Positions 9,066 through 17,949 of a stretch of DNA of 64,000 bases are shown piece by piece. The DNA is from Amedibacterium intestinale. Its GTDB lineage: Bacteria; Bacillota_I; Bacilli_A; Erysipelotrichales; Erysipelotrichaceae. Each line of letters begins with the position of its first letter. Within the stretch, counting starts at the first letter, position 1. The position numbers and the translations under genes are program-made. The stretch spans positions 2,108,001 to 2,172,000 of the forward strand of contig NZ_AP019711.1 of NCBI RefSeq assembly GCF_010537335.1. Reading direction: 5' to 3'. Under the pieces are notes generated by a model that saw only the letters and a list, made by a program, of their open reading frames with translations, ran no database searches and had not been told where the DNA came from.

Positions 9066-11033
9066 GTGAAGGTGGAAAAATCTAATTTTTATATTAGAGA
9101 AATAATAAGGTGTTTATTAGATGGGAAGATTCATTCTACAAAAGAAATAGCAGAAGAAATCAATTTATCAGAAAAAGCTACAAGAAATAAGTTAGAGCAA
9201 GTTGAATATTATCTAAAGGAACTTGAATTGGGTTCCATTGAAAAAAAGCCTCGTGTTGGGGTATGGTTAGAGACAGGAGAGGAACAGAAGAAACAACTTC
9301 AAGAGTGGATTGTTTCGAATCAAACAATTGTTGTAAAAGAAGTTAAGGATCGTCAAGATGAAATACTTCGAATACTATTTAAATTGTTACCTAGAGAAAG
9401 TGTAACTACACAAAAGCTGGCACAAGAGTTATATTTGTCAAATCCAACCGTATTAAAAGTCATAAAAGAGTGTCAAGCTTTTTTGGAGAAGTATAATATT
9501 CGAATTGTAAATGAAAGAAGTCATGGGTTCTATTTGTCGTATCACGAGAATGATTATCGAAGAGCTTTGAAAGATTTTATATGTTCTAAAAAATCAATAG
9601 AAGAAATACGAAACAACATTCAGCTTTTTTTCCATAATATTGATGTTAATTTAATTGATAAATGTATAGTGGAAACAGAAAATGAATGGAATTATAAATT
9701 TACAGATGATTCTTTCTATGAGATTTTAATATATTGTTGTTTAGCTTGTCAGAGAAAAGATTTTAGTATTCCTATTCATATTCAGCAAGAAGATATGGAA
9801 ATTCTGGAGAGATATAACGAATATCCATTTACGGTTGCAATTTTTCAAAAGCTTCATGATCGCATGCATATTATGTTTTCTAATGAAGATATATTATTTC
9901 TGGCTACACAAATTATGTGTTCAAAATTCATGGGGATTGACCAGCCAAAAGAAACATGGAAAATGATTCAGATGTATGATTTAAAGCTTTTAAACTTTGT
10001 AGATGAAATGCTTAAAACGATTGGGAAAGTATTAGAGAAAGAGTTGTGTGATGATATTAAATTGAAAGAAAGTCTTGTATTTCATTTGCGTTCAACGATT
10101 TTTCGATTACGATATGGATCACCACAAAATAATTCTTTGGTAAGTTTTATAAAATCGGAATATAAAAAGGTTTTTCGCGCTACATGGTCTGTGTCAATTT
10201 TATTTGAGAAATATTATGATGTTCAAATTACAGAGGATGAAATAGGATTTATTACATTATATATTCAGTCCGCGTTAGAAAGACATACGCAACGCTATCG
10301 TGCAATCTTGATTGAAGACTTCACTCGAGGTCATGCACAACTAATTTGTGAACGTATTTCTCGTACAATACCAGAAATAAAAGAAATACAAATCATATCG
10401 AGACATGATTTTAAACTTCACGAACATAGAGATGATGCCGATATGATTATTACAAGTAGAGAATTATTAGAAAAAGACAATAGGGTCATTGTAATATCAA
10501 ATTTATTAAGTGATGATGGAATGATTAAATTGCGAACATTTATGGATGAGTTGAATTTATCGTTTTATGTTCATAAAAAAACATTTAGCCCTATTTGCTA
10601 TCCATTGTTTGATCCGGAACTTATCTTTTTGAATTTAGATTATACTGAAAAAAAAGATATTTTATTTTATGTTTCGAAGGCTTTAGAAAGTCATGGATAT
10701 GTCATGCCTTTATTTGCACAGTCCGTATATGAAAGGGAACAGGCGACATCTACAGCGATTGGGAATTATGTTGCTTTACCACACGGAATGCAGGCATATG
10801 TCAACCAATCGCGTGTAGCTATTATTACATTAAAAAAGCCAATTAGTTGGGATAAAGAGGAAATGGTAGATGTGATTTTTCTTTTAGCTTTTAAGCTGTC
10901 AACACATGATGAAATTAAACGCGTTCAGTCTTTTTATCAAGAATTTATTTCTTTAATAGAAACAAATGAAAAAATAAGTGTTATTCGAAATGCAAGAAAT
11001 GCATTGGAACTATATAAATATTTAATACAATAA
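9066..11033 (+). CDS. PRD-domain transcriptional activator with EIIA domain (MtlR/LicR type)
   Basis: A 655-residue PTS-controlled DNA-binding regulator. It has two N-terminal helix-turn-helix segments (TKEIAEEINLSEKATRNKLEQV and TQKLAQELYLSNPTVLKVI), two PTS regulation domains in the middle, an EIIB-like segment around residues 415-500 and a C-terminal fructose/mannitol EIIA domain with active histidine in STAIGNYVALPHGM. The EIIB-like segment has no phosphorylatable cysteine where active ones carry it (LIEDFTRGHAQ). Start is GTG at 9066 after AGGTGG. It probably activates this operon through the repeated GTACC boxes and responds to phosphorylation by the operon EIIA and EIIB. Confidence 0.9.
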   Translation: MKVEKSNFYIREIIRCLLDGKIHSTKEIAEEINLSEKATRNKLEQVEYYLKELELGSIEKKPRVGVWLETGEEQKKQLQEWIVSNQTIVVKEVKDRQDEILRILFKLLPRESVTTQKLAQELYLSNPTVLKVIKECQAFLEKYNIRIVNERSHGFYLSYHENDYRRALKDFICSKKSIEEIRNNIQLFFHNIDVNLIDKCIVETENEWNYKFTDDSFYEILIYCCLACQRKDFSIPIHIQQEDMEILERYNEYPFTVAIFQKLHDRMHIMFSNEDILFLATQIMCSKFMGIDQPKETWKMIQMYDLKLLNFVDEMLKTIGKVLEKELCDDIKLKESLVFHLRSTIFRLRYGSPQNNSLVSFIKSEYKKVFRATWSVSILFEKYYDVQITEDEIGFITLYIQSALERHTQRYRAILIEDFTRGHAQLICERISRTIPEIKEIQIISRHDFKLHEHRDDADMIITSRELLEKDNRVIVISNLLSDDGMIKLRTFMDELNLSFYVHKKTFSPICYPLFDPELIFLNLDYTEKKDILFYVSKALESHGYVMPLFAQSVYEREQATSTAIGNYVALPHGMQAYVNQSRVAIITLKKPISWDKEEMVDVIFLLAFKLSTHDEIKRVQSFYQEFISLIETNEKISVIRNARNALELYKYLIQ

Positions 11034-11047
11034 AAGGAGAGAAAAAT

Positions 11048-11497
11048 ATGCAGGTATTAGATGTACTAGATGAAAGAATCATTGATTTGCATGCACATGC
11101 AGAAAATAAAGAGGAAGTATTAACGTTATTAGCTAATCGTTTAAAGGAAGCAGGCTATATAGATGATGTGGAAGGGTTTAAAAAAGATATTTATTTAAGA
11201 GAAAGCGAAGGAACAACAGGAATTGGTAATTATATTGCAATTCCTCATGGAAAAAGTGATTCAGTTACGCAAGTTGGTATTGCTATTGCAAAACTAGATC
11301 ATGAAATTGAATGGGAAACTTTAGATGGAAAAGGAGTAAAACTAGTGTTTCTATTTGCTGTAAGCAATAATCATGAATATGCTAGAAATCATATGTTATT
11401 ATTAGCCGATATTGCAAGAAAACTTGGAAATGATGAGGCAGTTGAAAAAATGCTCTCAGCAGAAACGATAGAAGATTTAAAAAGTGTATTTGCGTAA
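11048..11497 (+). CDS. PTS fructose/mannitol-family EIIA component
   Basis: A 149-residue stand-alone EIIA that passes phosphate from HPr to the EIIB encoded downstream. The active histidine is in GIGNYIAIPHGKS (about residue 67). It follows the regulator by 14 bases after AAAAGGAGAG. Box B, one of three repeated regulatory elements, begins inside its stop codon, so the cistron end doubles as control DNA for the following genes. Confidence 0.92.
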   Translation: MQVLDVLDERIIDLHAHAENKEEVLTLLANRLKEAGYIDDVEGFKKDIYLRESEGTTGIGNYIAIPHGKSDSVTQVGIAIAKLDHEIEWETLDGKGVKLVFLFAVSNNHEYARNHMLLLADIARKLGNDEAVEKMLSAETIEDLKSVFA

Positions 11498-11600
11498 AAA
11501 AGTACCATATTTATTTGCCCTTGTATTTTTCAATGAGAAAAAAAGTACCATATTAAAAAGACCATAGTAGAAATTTACAGAACCTAATCTTTGATAATAT
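11496..11600 (+). promoter_or_regulatory. Internal promoter region with activator boxes B and C
   Basis: Box B (11501-11521) has GTACCATATT with a weaker second half (GCCCTT). Box C (11545-11565) has GTACCATATT, five A residues and GACCAT. A GATAAT/TAATAT -10-like segment at 11593-11600 lies 27 bases past box C, nearly the spacing seen for box A. This suggests a second, separately activated promoter driving EIIB, EIIC and the aldolases. Confidence 0.6.
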
Positions 11601-11633
11601 TTAAGCAGATAAAAAAAGAAGGGAGAAAGCATT

Positions 11634-11945
11634 ATGAAAATTGTTGCTGTTGCTGCATGTACATCAGGAATTGCTCATACGTACATTGCAAAAGAAAAAT
11701 TAATTCGTGCTGCTGAAGCACTAGGACATGAAATTCATGTTGAAACACAGGGGACAATCGGTACAGAAGATGAATTGAAACCTGAACAGATTCAAGAGGC
11801 GGATGTTGTTATTTTGGCAGTTGATATTGCAATTACTGGAACAGAACGTTTTGAAGGCAAAAAACAAGTAAAAGTTCCTACTAGCATCGTTGTAAAAGCT
11901 CCAAAACAATTATTACAGAAAATTGAATCAGAATTAACAAAATAA
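11634..11945 (+). CDS. PTS fructose-family EIIB component
   Basis: A 103-residue cytosolic EIIB domain. The phosphocysteine is Cys9 in VAACTSGIAHTYIAKE, the fructose-family signature. It carries phosphate from the EIIA at 11048 to sugar bound by the EIIC that follows 17 bases later. The AAGAAGGGAGAAAGC ribosome site is strong. Fructose itself is not implied; this family covers several hexoses and hexitols. Confidence 0.93.
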   Translation: MKIVAVAACTSGIAHTYIAKEKLIRAAEALGHEIHVETQGTIGTEDELKPEQIQEADVVILAVDIAITGTERFEGKKQVKVPTSIVVKAPKQLLQKIESELTK

Positions 11946-11962
11946 TATAAGGAGAAAAGAAT

Positions 11963-13054
11963 ATGAAAGGGTTAGGACAAGAATTAAAAAGACATATGCT
12001 TACGGCTATTTCTTATATGTTGCCGTTAGTAGTTGCATCAGGTTTATTAATTGCAATAGGGAATTTAATGGGAGGACAAGTAGTAACAGACTTGACTAAA
12101 ATGACAGTTCCTAGTGCTCTTACTTCACTAGGAGTATTAGGTATGGGGTTATTACCATCCTTTATTTCTGGATACATCGCTTACTCAATTGCAGATCGTC
12201 CAGGTATTGCTCCCGGATTTTTAATGGGACAGATTGCATCTTTTCTAGGTGCTGGATTCTTAGGCGGTTTAATTGGTGGGTTTGTTGCAGGTTATATCGC
12301 ACTGGCAATCCATAAATATGTAAAAGTTCCTAAATGGGCTGAAGCTTTAATGCCTATGATGATCATTCCAACACTTACTGCAATTGTTGGAGGGTTGTTG
12401 ATGTATTTTGTATTAGGTACTCCTATTACATTAATGACAAATGGATTAACAAACTTTATTACAGGATTGGATCAGTCTTCTAAAGCAATGTATGGATTTA
12501 TTATAGGAGCAATTGGATGTATTGATTATGGTGGAGCAATTTCTAAAGTTCCAAATCTAATTTGTGATGGTTTGCTACTTGAAGGAATTACTGAACCAGA
12601 AGGAATTAAAGTCCTAGCGGCTATGGTACCTCCAATTGGAATCACGTTTGCATACCTATTCTCTAAGTTAATGAAGAAACGTATTTTTACGAATCAGGAA
12701 GTAGAAAATGTTAAAGTTGCATTTCCAATGGGATTATGTATGATTTCTGAAGGTGTAATTCCTATCGCAATGAATGATTTGATTCGTACAGTAGTTTCAA
12801 CATCTATTGGATGTGGAGTATGCGGTGCTATTAGCTTCTATTTTGGAAATGGGAGTCCTGTACCAAGTGGTGGTGTATTTGTTATTCCAGCAATGTCTGA
12901 ACCACTTGTTGCAGTATTGGCGCTATTGATTGGTTCTTGTGTAACTGCAATTATCTTAGTCCTTTTGAAAAAACCATTAACTGAGGAACAGGCAGCAGGT
13001 ATTCAGGAAGAAGTTGAAGAAGAAGTTGATTTATCTAATATTACAATAGGATAA
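11963..13054 (+). CDS. PTS fructose-family EIIC permease
   Basis: A 363-residue membrane permease with about nine or ten hydrophobic segments, including an N-terminal one (AISYMLPLVVASGLLIAIG) and glycine-rich ones (GAGFLGGLIGGFVAGYIAL). The substrate-region motif GLLLEGITEPE is near the middle and a PTS-typical SEGVIPIAMND later. With separate EIIA and EIIB it makes a complete sugar-specific transporter. The sugar is not identifiable, but the paired downstream aldolases indicate that the product ends as a ketose bisphosphate or similar aldol substrate. Confidence 0.92.
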   Translation: MKGLGQELKRHMLTAISYMLPLVVASGLLIAIGNLMGGQVVTDLTKMTVPSALTSLGVLGMGLLPSFISGYIAYSIADRPGIAPGFLMGQIASFLGAGFLGGLIGGFVAGYIALAIHKYVKVPKWAEALMPMMIIPTLTAIVGGLLMYFVLGTPITLMTNGLTNFITGLDQSSKAMYGFIIGAIGCIDYGGAISKVPNLICDGLLLEGITEPEGIKVLAAMVPPIGITFAYLFSKLMKKRIFTNQEVENVKVAFPMGLCMISEGVIPIAMNDLIRTVVSTSIGCGVCGAISFYFGNGSPVPSGGVFVIPAMSEPLVAVLALLIGSCVTAIILVLLKKPLTEEQAAGIQEEVEEEVDLSNITIG

Positions 13055-13081
13055 TTATAGGAATTTAGAAGGTAATAGTTT

Positions 13082-13933
13082 ATGTATGTATCAATGAAAG
13101 GAATGCTGGAAAGAGCAAATAAAGGCAATTATGCTGTAATGGCAATAAATTGCTTTAATATAGAAACTACTCGTGCTGTAATTGAGGCGGCGCAATCTCT
13201 TCGTGCACCAATTATTATTAATATTGTACAAGAACATATGGAAAATCATTGTGATAGTGAGTTGATTGCACCAATTGTAAGATTATTAGCCCAACGTGCT
13301 AGTGTTGAAGTAGCTTTAAATTTTGATCATGGTGTAAATATTGGGTTAGTAAAAAAGGCGTTACATGATGGATATACATCTGTTATGATAGATGCAAGTC
13401 GATATGATTTAGATAACAACATCGCGATAACGAAAGAAATCGTTGATTTTGCAAAAGTTTATGGAGCTAGTGTTGAAGGTGAAATTGGCTGTATGGGTGG
13501 TACAGAAGGAAATTTCACTGATGACCAAATGAAGACCGATCCTGAACAAGCACTTCGTTTTGTAAAAGAAACAGGTGTAGACTGTTTGGCAGTTTCTTAT
13601 GGTTCTTCTCATGGAAATTATCCGAAAGGATATGTGCCATCTTTTGATTTTGAACGATTAAAAGAAATAAAGAGATTGACAAATATGCCTTTAGTTCTTC
13701 ATGGCGGTTCAGGATCAGGTGATGAAAATATTAGAAAATCTGTAGAGAATGGAATAAATAAAATAAATGTAGGATGCGATTTTATGAATGCAAATACAAA
13801 AGCGATAAAAACACATTTAGAGAAAAATCCAGATATTAATTATTGGGTAATGATGCATCAAGTTGAAAAAGAAAGTCAAGAAATTATTAAACATTACATT
13901 CAGTTATCTGGATCTGCAGGTAAATCAATATAA
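13082..13933 (+). CDS. Class II ketose-bisphosphate aldolase, copy 1
   Basis: A 283-residue zinc-dependent aldolase of the FbaA/GatY/KbaY family. Visible motifs are NFDHGVNIGLV (zinc His and catalytic Asp region), SVMIDASRYD, VEGEIGCMGGTEG and VLHGGSGSGDENI, with the phosphate-binding INVGCD near the end. It is close in length to tagatose- or fructose-bisphosphate aldolases. The substrate is unknown. The NFDHG in place of the usual LDHG sets it apart from the next gene. It lies 27 bases after the EIIC gene; the start after AGAAGGTAATAGTTT is probable but weakly supported. Confidence 0.9.
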   Translation: MYVSMKGMLERANKGNYAVMAINCFNIETTRAVIEAAQSLRAPIIINIVQEHMENHCDSELIAPIVRLLAQRASVEVALNFDHGVNIGLVKKALHDGYTSVMIDASRYDLDNNIAITKEIVDFAKVYGASVEGEIGCMGGTEGNFTDDQMKTDPEQALRFVKETGVDCLAVSYGSSHGNYPKGYVPSFDFERLKEIKRLTNMPLVLHGGSGSGDENIRKSVENGINKINVGCDFMNANTKAIKTHLEKNPDINYWVMMHQVEKESQEIIKHYIQLSGSAGKSI

Positions 13934-13952
13934 AAATAGGAGGATGAAAATT

Positions 13953-14819
13953 ATGTTGATGAATATGAAAGATTTGTTAAAGGTAGCACAAGAAAATCAA
14001 TTTGCTGTTCCTGCTTTCAATATTGGGAGCGATCAGTTATTAAAAGCAGTAATGAAAAAAGTTAATGAGTTGAAGTCACCAGTGATTTTAGAAATGAGCC
14101 CAGATGAATTTGATTTTGTTGGAAATGCACAGATTCAGGCAATGATTTATGAGGCAAGTAAAACAGATGTTCCTGTAGTAATTCATTTGGATCATGGGGA
14201 TAAATATGAAACTGTAGTACGAGCAATTCAAGCTGGAATGACTTCTGTTATGATAGATGCTTCTAAGTTGCCATATGAAGAAAATGTAGCAATTACAAAA
14301 AAAGTAGTAGAAACAGCACACATGGCAAATGTAAGTGTGGAATCTGAACTAGGTACAATAGGTACTACCGGAAATTCTATTGAAGGAGGAACAGAAGGAG
14401 TTATATACACTGTCCCAAGTGAAGCAAAACAATTTATTGAAGATACAGGAATTGATACCTTTGCAGTTGCAATCGGAACAGCTCATGGTATTTATCCGAA
14501 AGATATGAAACCTGAATTGCGTATTGATATATTAAATGAAATCACAAATGAAGTTTCTATACCTCTTGTTTTACATGGTGGTTCATCTAATAAAGATGAA
14601 GAAATTGCAGCAGCAGTTAAAAATGGAATTTGCAAAATAAATATTTCTAGCGATATTAAAATTGCATTCTATAACAAATGCAGAGAAGTTCTAAATGCAA
14701 ATCCTGGATATAGAGAACCATTGGAAATCTATCCAGAATGTATGGAAGAATGTGCGAAGGTAGTAGAAGAAAAATGTCGTTTGTTTAATTCATGTGATAA
14801 AGCAAAATTGTATTATTAA
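13953..14819 (+). CDS. Class II ketose-bisphosphate aldolase, copy 2
   Basis: A 288-residue paralogue of the preceding gene, with the canonical HLDHGDKYETV zinc motif, SVMIDASKLPYEEN, VESELGTIGTTG, LVLHGGSSNKDEE and the phosphate site INISSD. I chose the ATG at 13953, seven bases after TAGGAGG; a longer reading from 13863 would run into the previous gene and skip the ribosome site. Two different aldolases in one PTS operon suggest two aldol substrates, epimers, or a two-subunit enzyme. A terminator follows the stop at once. Confidence 0.9.
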   Translation: MLMNMKDLLKVAQENQFAVPAFNIGSDQLLKAVMKKVNELKSPVILEMSPDEFDFVGNAQIQAMIYEASKTDVPVVIHLDHGDKYETVVRAIQAGMTSVMIDASKLPYEENVAITKKVVETAHMANVSVESELGTIGTTGNSIEGGTEGVIYTVPSEAKQFIEDTGIDTFAVAIGTAHGIYPKDMKPELRIDILNEITNEVSIPLVLHGGSSNKDEEIAAAVKNGICKINISSDIKIAFYNKCREVLNANPGYREPLEIYPECMEECAKVVEEKCRLFNSCDKAKLYY

Positions 14820-14820
14820 A

Positions 14821-14847
14821 AGAAGAGAATTGCTCTTCTTTTTTTAA
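14821..14847 (+). terminator. Intrinsic terminator of the PTS-aldolase operon
   Basis: AGAAGAG pairs with CTCTTCT around AATTG, followed by a T run, directly after the second aldolase stop. Confidence 0.85.
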
Positions 14848-14890
14848 TCTATAAGGTATACAATGAAAGTAGTTACTAGGAGGTAATCTT

Positions 14891-15631
14891 ATGATTGATA
14901 GCGTATTTGAAAAAGGCCTTTCTGTAATTAAAAAAATTCAGGAAACACAGAAGGAGGCATTAGATCGGTCCGCAGAAATGATTGCGGAATGTTTTGTATC
15001 AAATCATCATTTTTATGTAAGTGGAAGTGGACATTCTCATACAGTGGCAGAGGAATTTTATGGAAGAGCCGGAGGTTTGGCTTTTGTCATTCCAATTCTT
15101 ACAACAGAGCTTACATTAACAGAACATCCTACCAAAAGTTCTTATATAGAACGTTTACCTGGCTATGCCAGCATTTTATGTGATTTATACAAGATTGGGA
15201 AAGATGATGTTGTTTTGATTGCGTCTAATTCTGGAAGAAATGCATATCCTGTAGAACTGGCACTTTGCGCAAAAGAAAAAGGCGCAAAAGTGATTGGTAT
15301 TACAAGTCTTAAACATTCTCGTTCAACGCCATCCAGACATTCTAGTGGAAAACATTTAGAAGAAGTGGCAGACATTGTAATTGATAATTGCGGAGAGATT
15401 GGAGATGCCTGTTTAAAACTGGAAAATCTTGAAATGAAAATGTGTCCTACTTCTTCCATGGCCAATTCTTTTATTGTTCAGGCAATCAGTGTACAATGTG
15501 CAAAATATATCATAGATAAAGGAAAGAATCCACCTGTATTTGTAAGCTTGAACAATGAGGGAAGCGAACATGTGAATGATGAATATTTTGAAACTTACAC
15601 AAGACAATATGTAAATAAAAGTAACGAATAA
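14891..15631 (+). CDS. SIS-domain phosphosugar-binding protein
   Basis: A 246-residue cytosolic protein of the UPF0309-like SIS group. The sugar isomerase fold shows FYVSGSGHSHTVAEEFYGRAGG and the phosphate loop VLIASNSGRNAYPVELAL, followed by VIGITSLKHS. Such proteins isomerise phosphosugars or act as etherases on aminosugar acids. It has its own ribosome site (ACTAGGAGG) downstream of the aldolase terminator, so it may be expressed separately. Its position after the PTS operon suggests a role in the same sugar route, which is inference. Confidence 0.85.
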   Translation: MIDSVFEKGLSVIKKIQETQKEALDRSAEMIAECFVSNHHFYVSGSGHSHTVAEEFYGRAGGLAFVIPILTTELTLTEHPTKSSYIERLPGYASILCDLYKIGKDDVVLIASNSGRNAYPVELALCAKEKGAKVIGITSLKHSRSTPSRHSSGKHLEEVADIVIDNCGEIGDACLKLENLEMKMCPTSSMANSFIVQAISVQCAKYIIDKGKNPPVFVSLNNEGSEHVNDEYFETYTRQYVNKSNE

Positions 15632-15715
15632 TTTTTTGATTTAAGATTGGCAACTTAATTCCTATATATGATAAACTTATATCGTTTATTATGTAATATA
15701 GAAAGGTGGTGTACA

Positions 15716-16435
15716 TTGAGGAAGATACTCGATGAATATATGGCAAAAGGAAAAATATTAATTGTAGATGATGATGCAGATATTCGTGATGTTTTACGAT
15801 TGCTGCTTGAAAAAGATGGATATGAAATAGTGGAAGCATCAAATGGAGAAGATGCTATTTCACTTATTGACAGTAGTTTTCAATGTATGATTTTGGATGT
15901 TATGATGCCGAAAAAAGATGGTATTGCCACATGTATAGATATACGTAAGCAATATCATATTCCTATCTTGTTTTTAACCGCAAAGGCAACAGAATATGAT
16001 AAATATATAGGCTTATCTATGGGTGGAGATGATTATCTGGCAAAACCTTTTTCCAGTATGGAGCTGCTTGCCAGAGTAGGAGCATTGGTTCGAAGGTATA
16101 CCGAATATCATGAACCTGTTATGCAGTCAAATCAAAAAATAATTCTTAAAGATGTTGTTGTAGATAAAGCAACTTCCAGAGTTTCTAAAGATGGTGAAGA
16201 AATCATATTAACAAACATAGAATACTCTATTTTGTTATTGCTTCTTGAACACCCAAATAAGATATTTTCTATTCAAAACATATATGAAAGTGTCTGGAAT
16301 GAAGAATACGATTATCTAATGAACAGCACAGTAATGGTACATATAAAAAATCTTCGTAAAAAACTAGGGGATGATGTAAAACACCCTAAATATATAAAGA
16401 ATATTTGGGGAAGGGGATATTGTCTTGCAAATTAA
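15716..16435 (+). CDS. OmpR-family response regulator
   Basis: A two-component DNA-binding regulator of about 239 residues. The receiver domain has KILIVDDDADIRDVL, phosphoacceptor Asp in MILDVMMPKKDG, and the switch and lysine segment DDYLAKPFSSMEL. The C-terminal winged helix ends VMVHIKNLRKKLGDD...GRGYCLAN. The best start is TTG at 15716, just after AAAGGTGGT; the ATG at 15740 also fits but lacks a ribosome site. It overlaps the following histidine kinase by 11 bases. Target genes are not evident. Confidence 0.92.
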   Translation: MRKILDEYMAKGKILIVDDDADIRDVLRLLLEKDGYEIVEASNGEDAISLIDSSFQCMILDVMMPKKDGIATCIDIRKQYHIPILFLTAKATEYDKYIGLSMGGDDYLAKPFSSMELLARVGALVRRYTEYHEPVMQSNQKIILKDVVVDKATSRVSKDGEEIILTNIEYSILLLLLEHPNKIFSIQNIYESVWNEEYDYLMNSTVMVHIKNLRKKLGDDVKHPKYIKNIWGRGYCLAN

Positions 16436-17747
16436 GTATAGAAAAATATTTCGATTGCGAAATAAATTGTCCATTACGATAATCGTCGCAATGCTGTTAT
16501 CCCTTGCTTTTTTCTATTTTGCTTCAATGGGAGTGCTGGAAGCTTTACAAAGGTATTATGAATCCGATACTTATACACAAAGACTGAAAGAAACTGAAAT
16601 GAAATCATTACAGGAGTATGTTAATGAACATACGTTAAAATCTAACCAGCTTTTAGCTCTGGACGAGTGGGCAGTAAAACATCCAAATATTATCCTGCAG
16701 CTATATGAAAAAGATAAGCTTATTTATGATTCCATGTATGGTGTTGTAGAAAAAGAGGGGTATTTAATAGAGGAAATAGAAGGCGTTTCAAAAGAAAACT
16801 ATGTACAGGTGGAATTTCAAGATAAGCTTCTTGATGGAGTTATGATATGTTTTCCAGAATACAAGCTATATGGATATTTATCTAATATCTTATTGTTTCT
16901 TTCCTTCTTTCTATTTTTTATAATTGTTATGTTTAGTATCAATCGAAAGATAAAATATTTAGAAAAAATAAAAACGGAATTGGATACAATTAGCAGCGGG
17001 GCTTTTGAACAGGCTATTAGTATAAAAGGAAATGATGAGATTACATATGTAGCGGAATCCATCAATCATCTGAAAGCATCGCTTGTAGATAAAATGGAAA
17101 AAGAAAAAGAAGTATATAAAACAAACACCGATTTAATAACTTCACTTTCTCATGATATCCGTACACCTTTAACATCATTAAGTGGCTATTTGGAACTTGC
17201 TTTAAAAGACAATACATTAGATGAGACAACAAGAAAATACATAAAAACTTCTTTTGATAAATCTATACGCATCCGTGAGATTACCAATCAGCTTTTTGAA
17301 CATTCTTTGCTTGTATCAAAAAAAGATGAAATCCAAAAAGAAGCTGTGGAAGGAAATGAATTGATTGCACAGCTTGTAGAAGATAAGTTGATTGATTTTG
17401 AAGAAAATGGTGTAAAGGTTGTAAGAAACATACAGGATGTTACCTCTATGCTTTTGGTAAATACAGGATTGATTCAAAGATTGTTTGATAATATTTTTTC
17501 TAATATTGAAAAATATGCAGATTTACAAAAAGAAATCTTTGTAGAATATTATTTGAAAGATAATTTTTTGATTGTGAAAATTTCAAATTATAAGAAAAAA
17601 AGAAATTTAAAGGCAGCTTCATCTAAAATAGGTATGAATAACTGTCGTTCTATTGTAAAAATTCATGATGGGTATTTGCATGTTGAGGATGAAAAAGAAA
17701 TGTTTACACTGGAATTAGGATTAAAGTGTATACAGGAATTAGAATGA
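16425..17747 (+). CDS. Sensor histidine kinase with shortened ATPase domain
   Basis: A 440-residue membrane kinase. It has TM1 at about 14-38, an extracellular sensor of about 110 residues, TM2 at about 152-171, a HAMP-like linker, then the phospho-histidine His243 in SLSHDIRTPLTSLSGYL. The N-box reads LFDNIFSNIEKYA. After that, the usual DNGxGI loop, ATP lid and GxGLG loop are not recognisable: the protein goes from KISNYKKK almost directly to IGMNNCRSIVKIHDG. Such short ATPase domains occur in VanS-like Firmicute kinases, so it may still work or act mainly as a phosphatase. TTG start after GGGGAAGGGG, coupled to the response regulator. Confidence 0.88.
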   Translation: MQIKYRKIFRLRNKLSITIIVAMLLSLAFFYFASMGVLEALQRYYESDTYTQRLKETEMKSLQEYVNEHTLKSNQLLALDEWAVKHPNIILQLYEKDKLIYDSMYGVVEKEGYLIEEIEGVSKENYVQVEFQDKLLDGVMICFPEYKLYGYLSNILLFLSFFLFFIIVMFSINRKIKYLEKIKTELDTISSGAFEQAISIKGNDEITYVAESINHLKASLVDKMEKEKEVYKTNTDLITSLSHDIRTPLTSLSGYLELALKDNTLDETTRKYIKTSFDKSIRIREITNQLFEHSLLVSKKDEIQKEAVEGNELIAQLVEDKLIDFEENGVKVVRNIQDVTSMLLVNTGLIQRLFDNIFSNIEKYADLQKEIFVEYYLKDNFLIVKISNYKKKRNLKAASSKIGMNNCRSIVKIHDGYLHVEDEKEMFTLELGLKCIQELE

Positions 17748-17758
17748 TACTACTTGAA

Positions 17759-17796
17759 AAGATTTTCTATAGGATTTTATAGAAAGTCTTTTTTCT
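17759..17796 (+). terminator. Intrinsic terminator of the two-component operon
   Basis: AAGATTTTCTATA pairs with TATAGAAAGTCTT (one wobble), followed by TTTTTC, 12 bases after the kinase stop. Confidence 0.85.
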
Positions 17797-17949
17797 TTTA
17801 TCTTTCTTTATACATTTTTTAGAGATATAGTATACGATAGTAACAGGAAGTTATAAACGTGGATATAACATAATTTTCTGCAATGAACTGCTTTATGTTA
17901 AGATAACATTGAAATATAGTAGATTTTTGATTATGCAAGGAGAGCGTAT

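Noticed and set aside
13863-13952. Longer start for the second aldolase
   Set aside because: It overlaps the first aldolase gene by 71 bases and ignores the AGGAGG before ATG 13953; the added residues are not part of the family.
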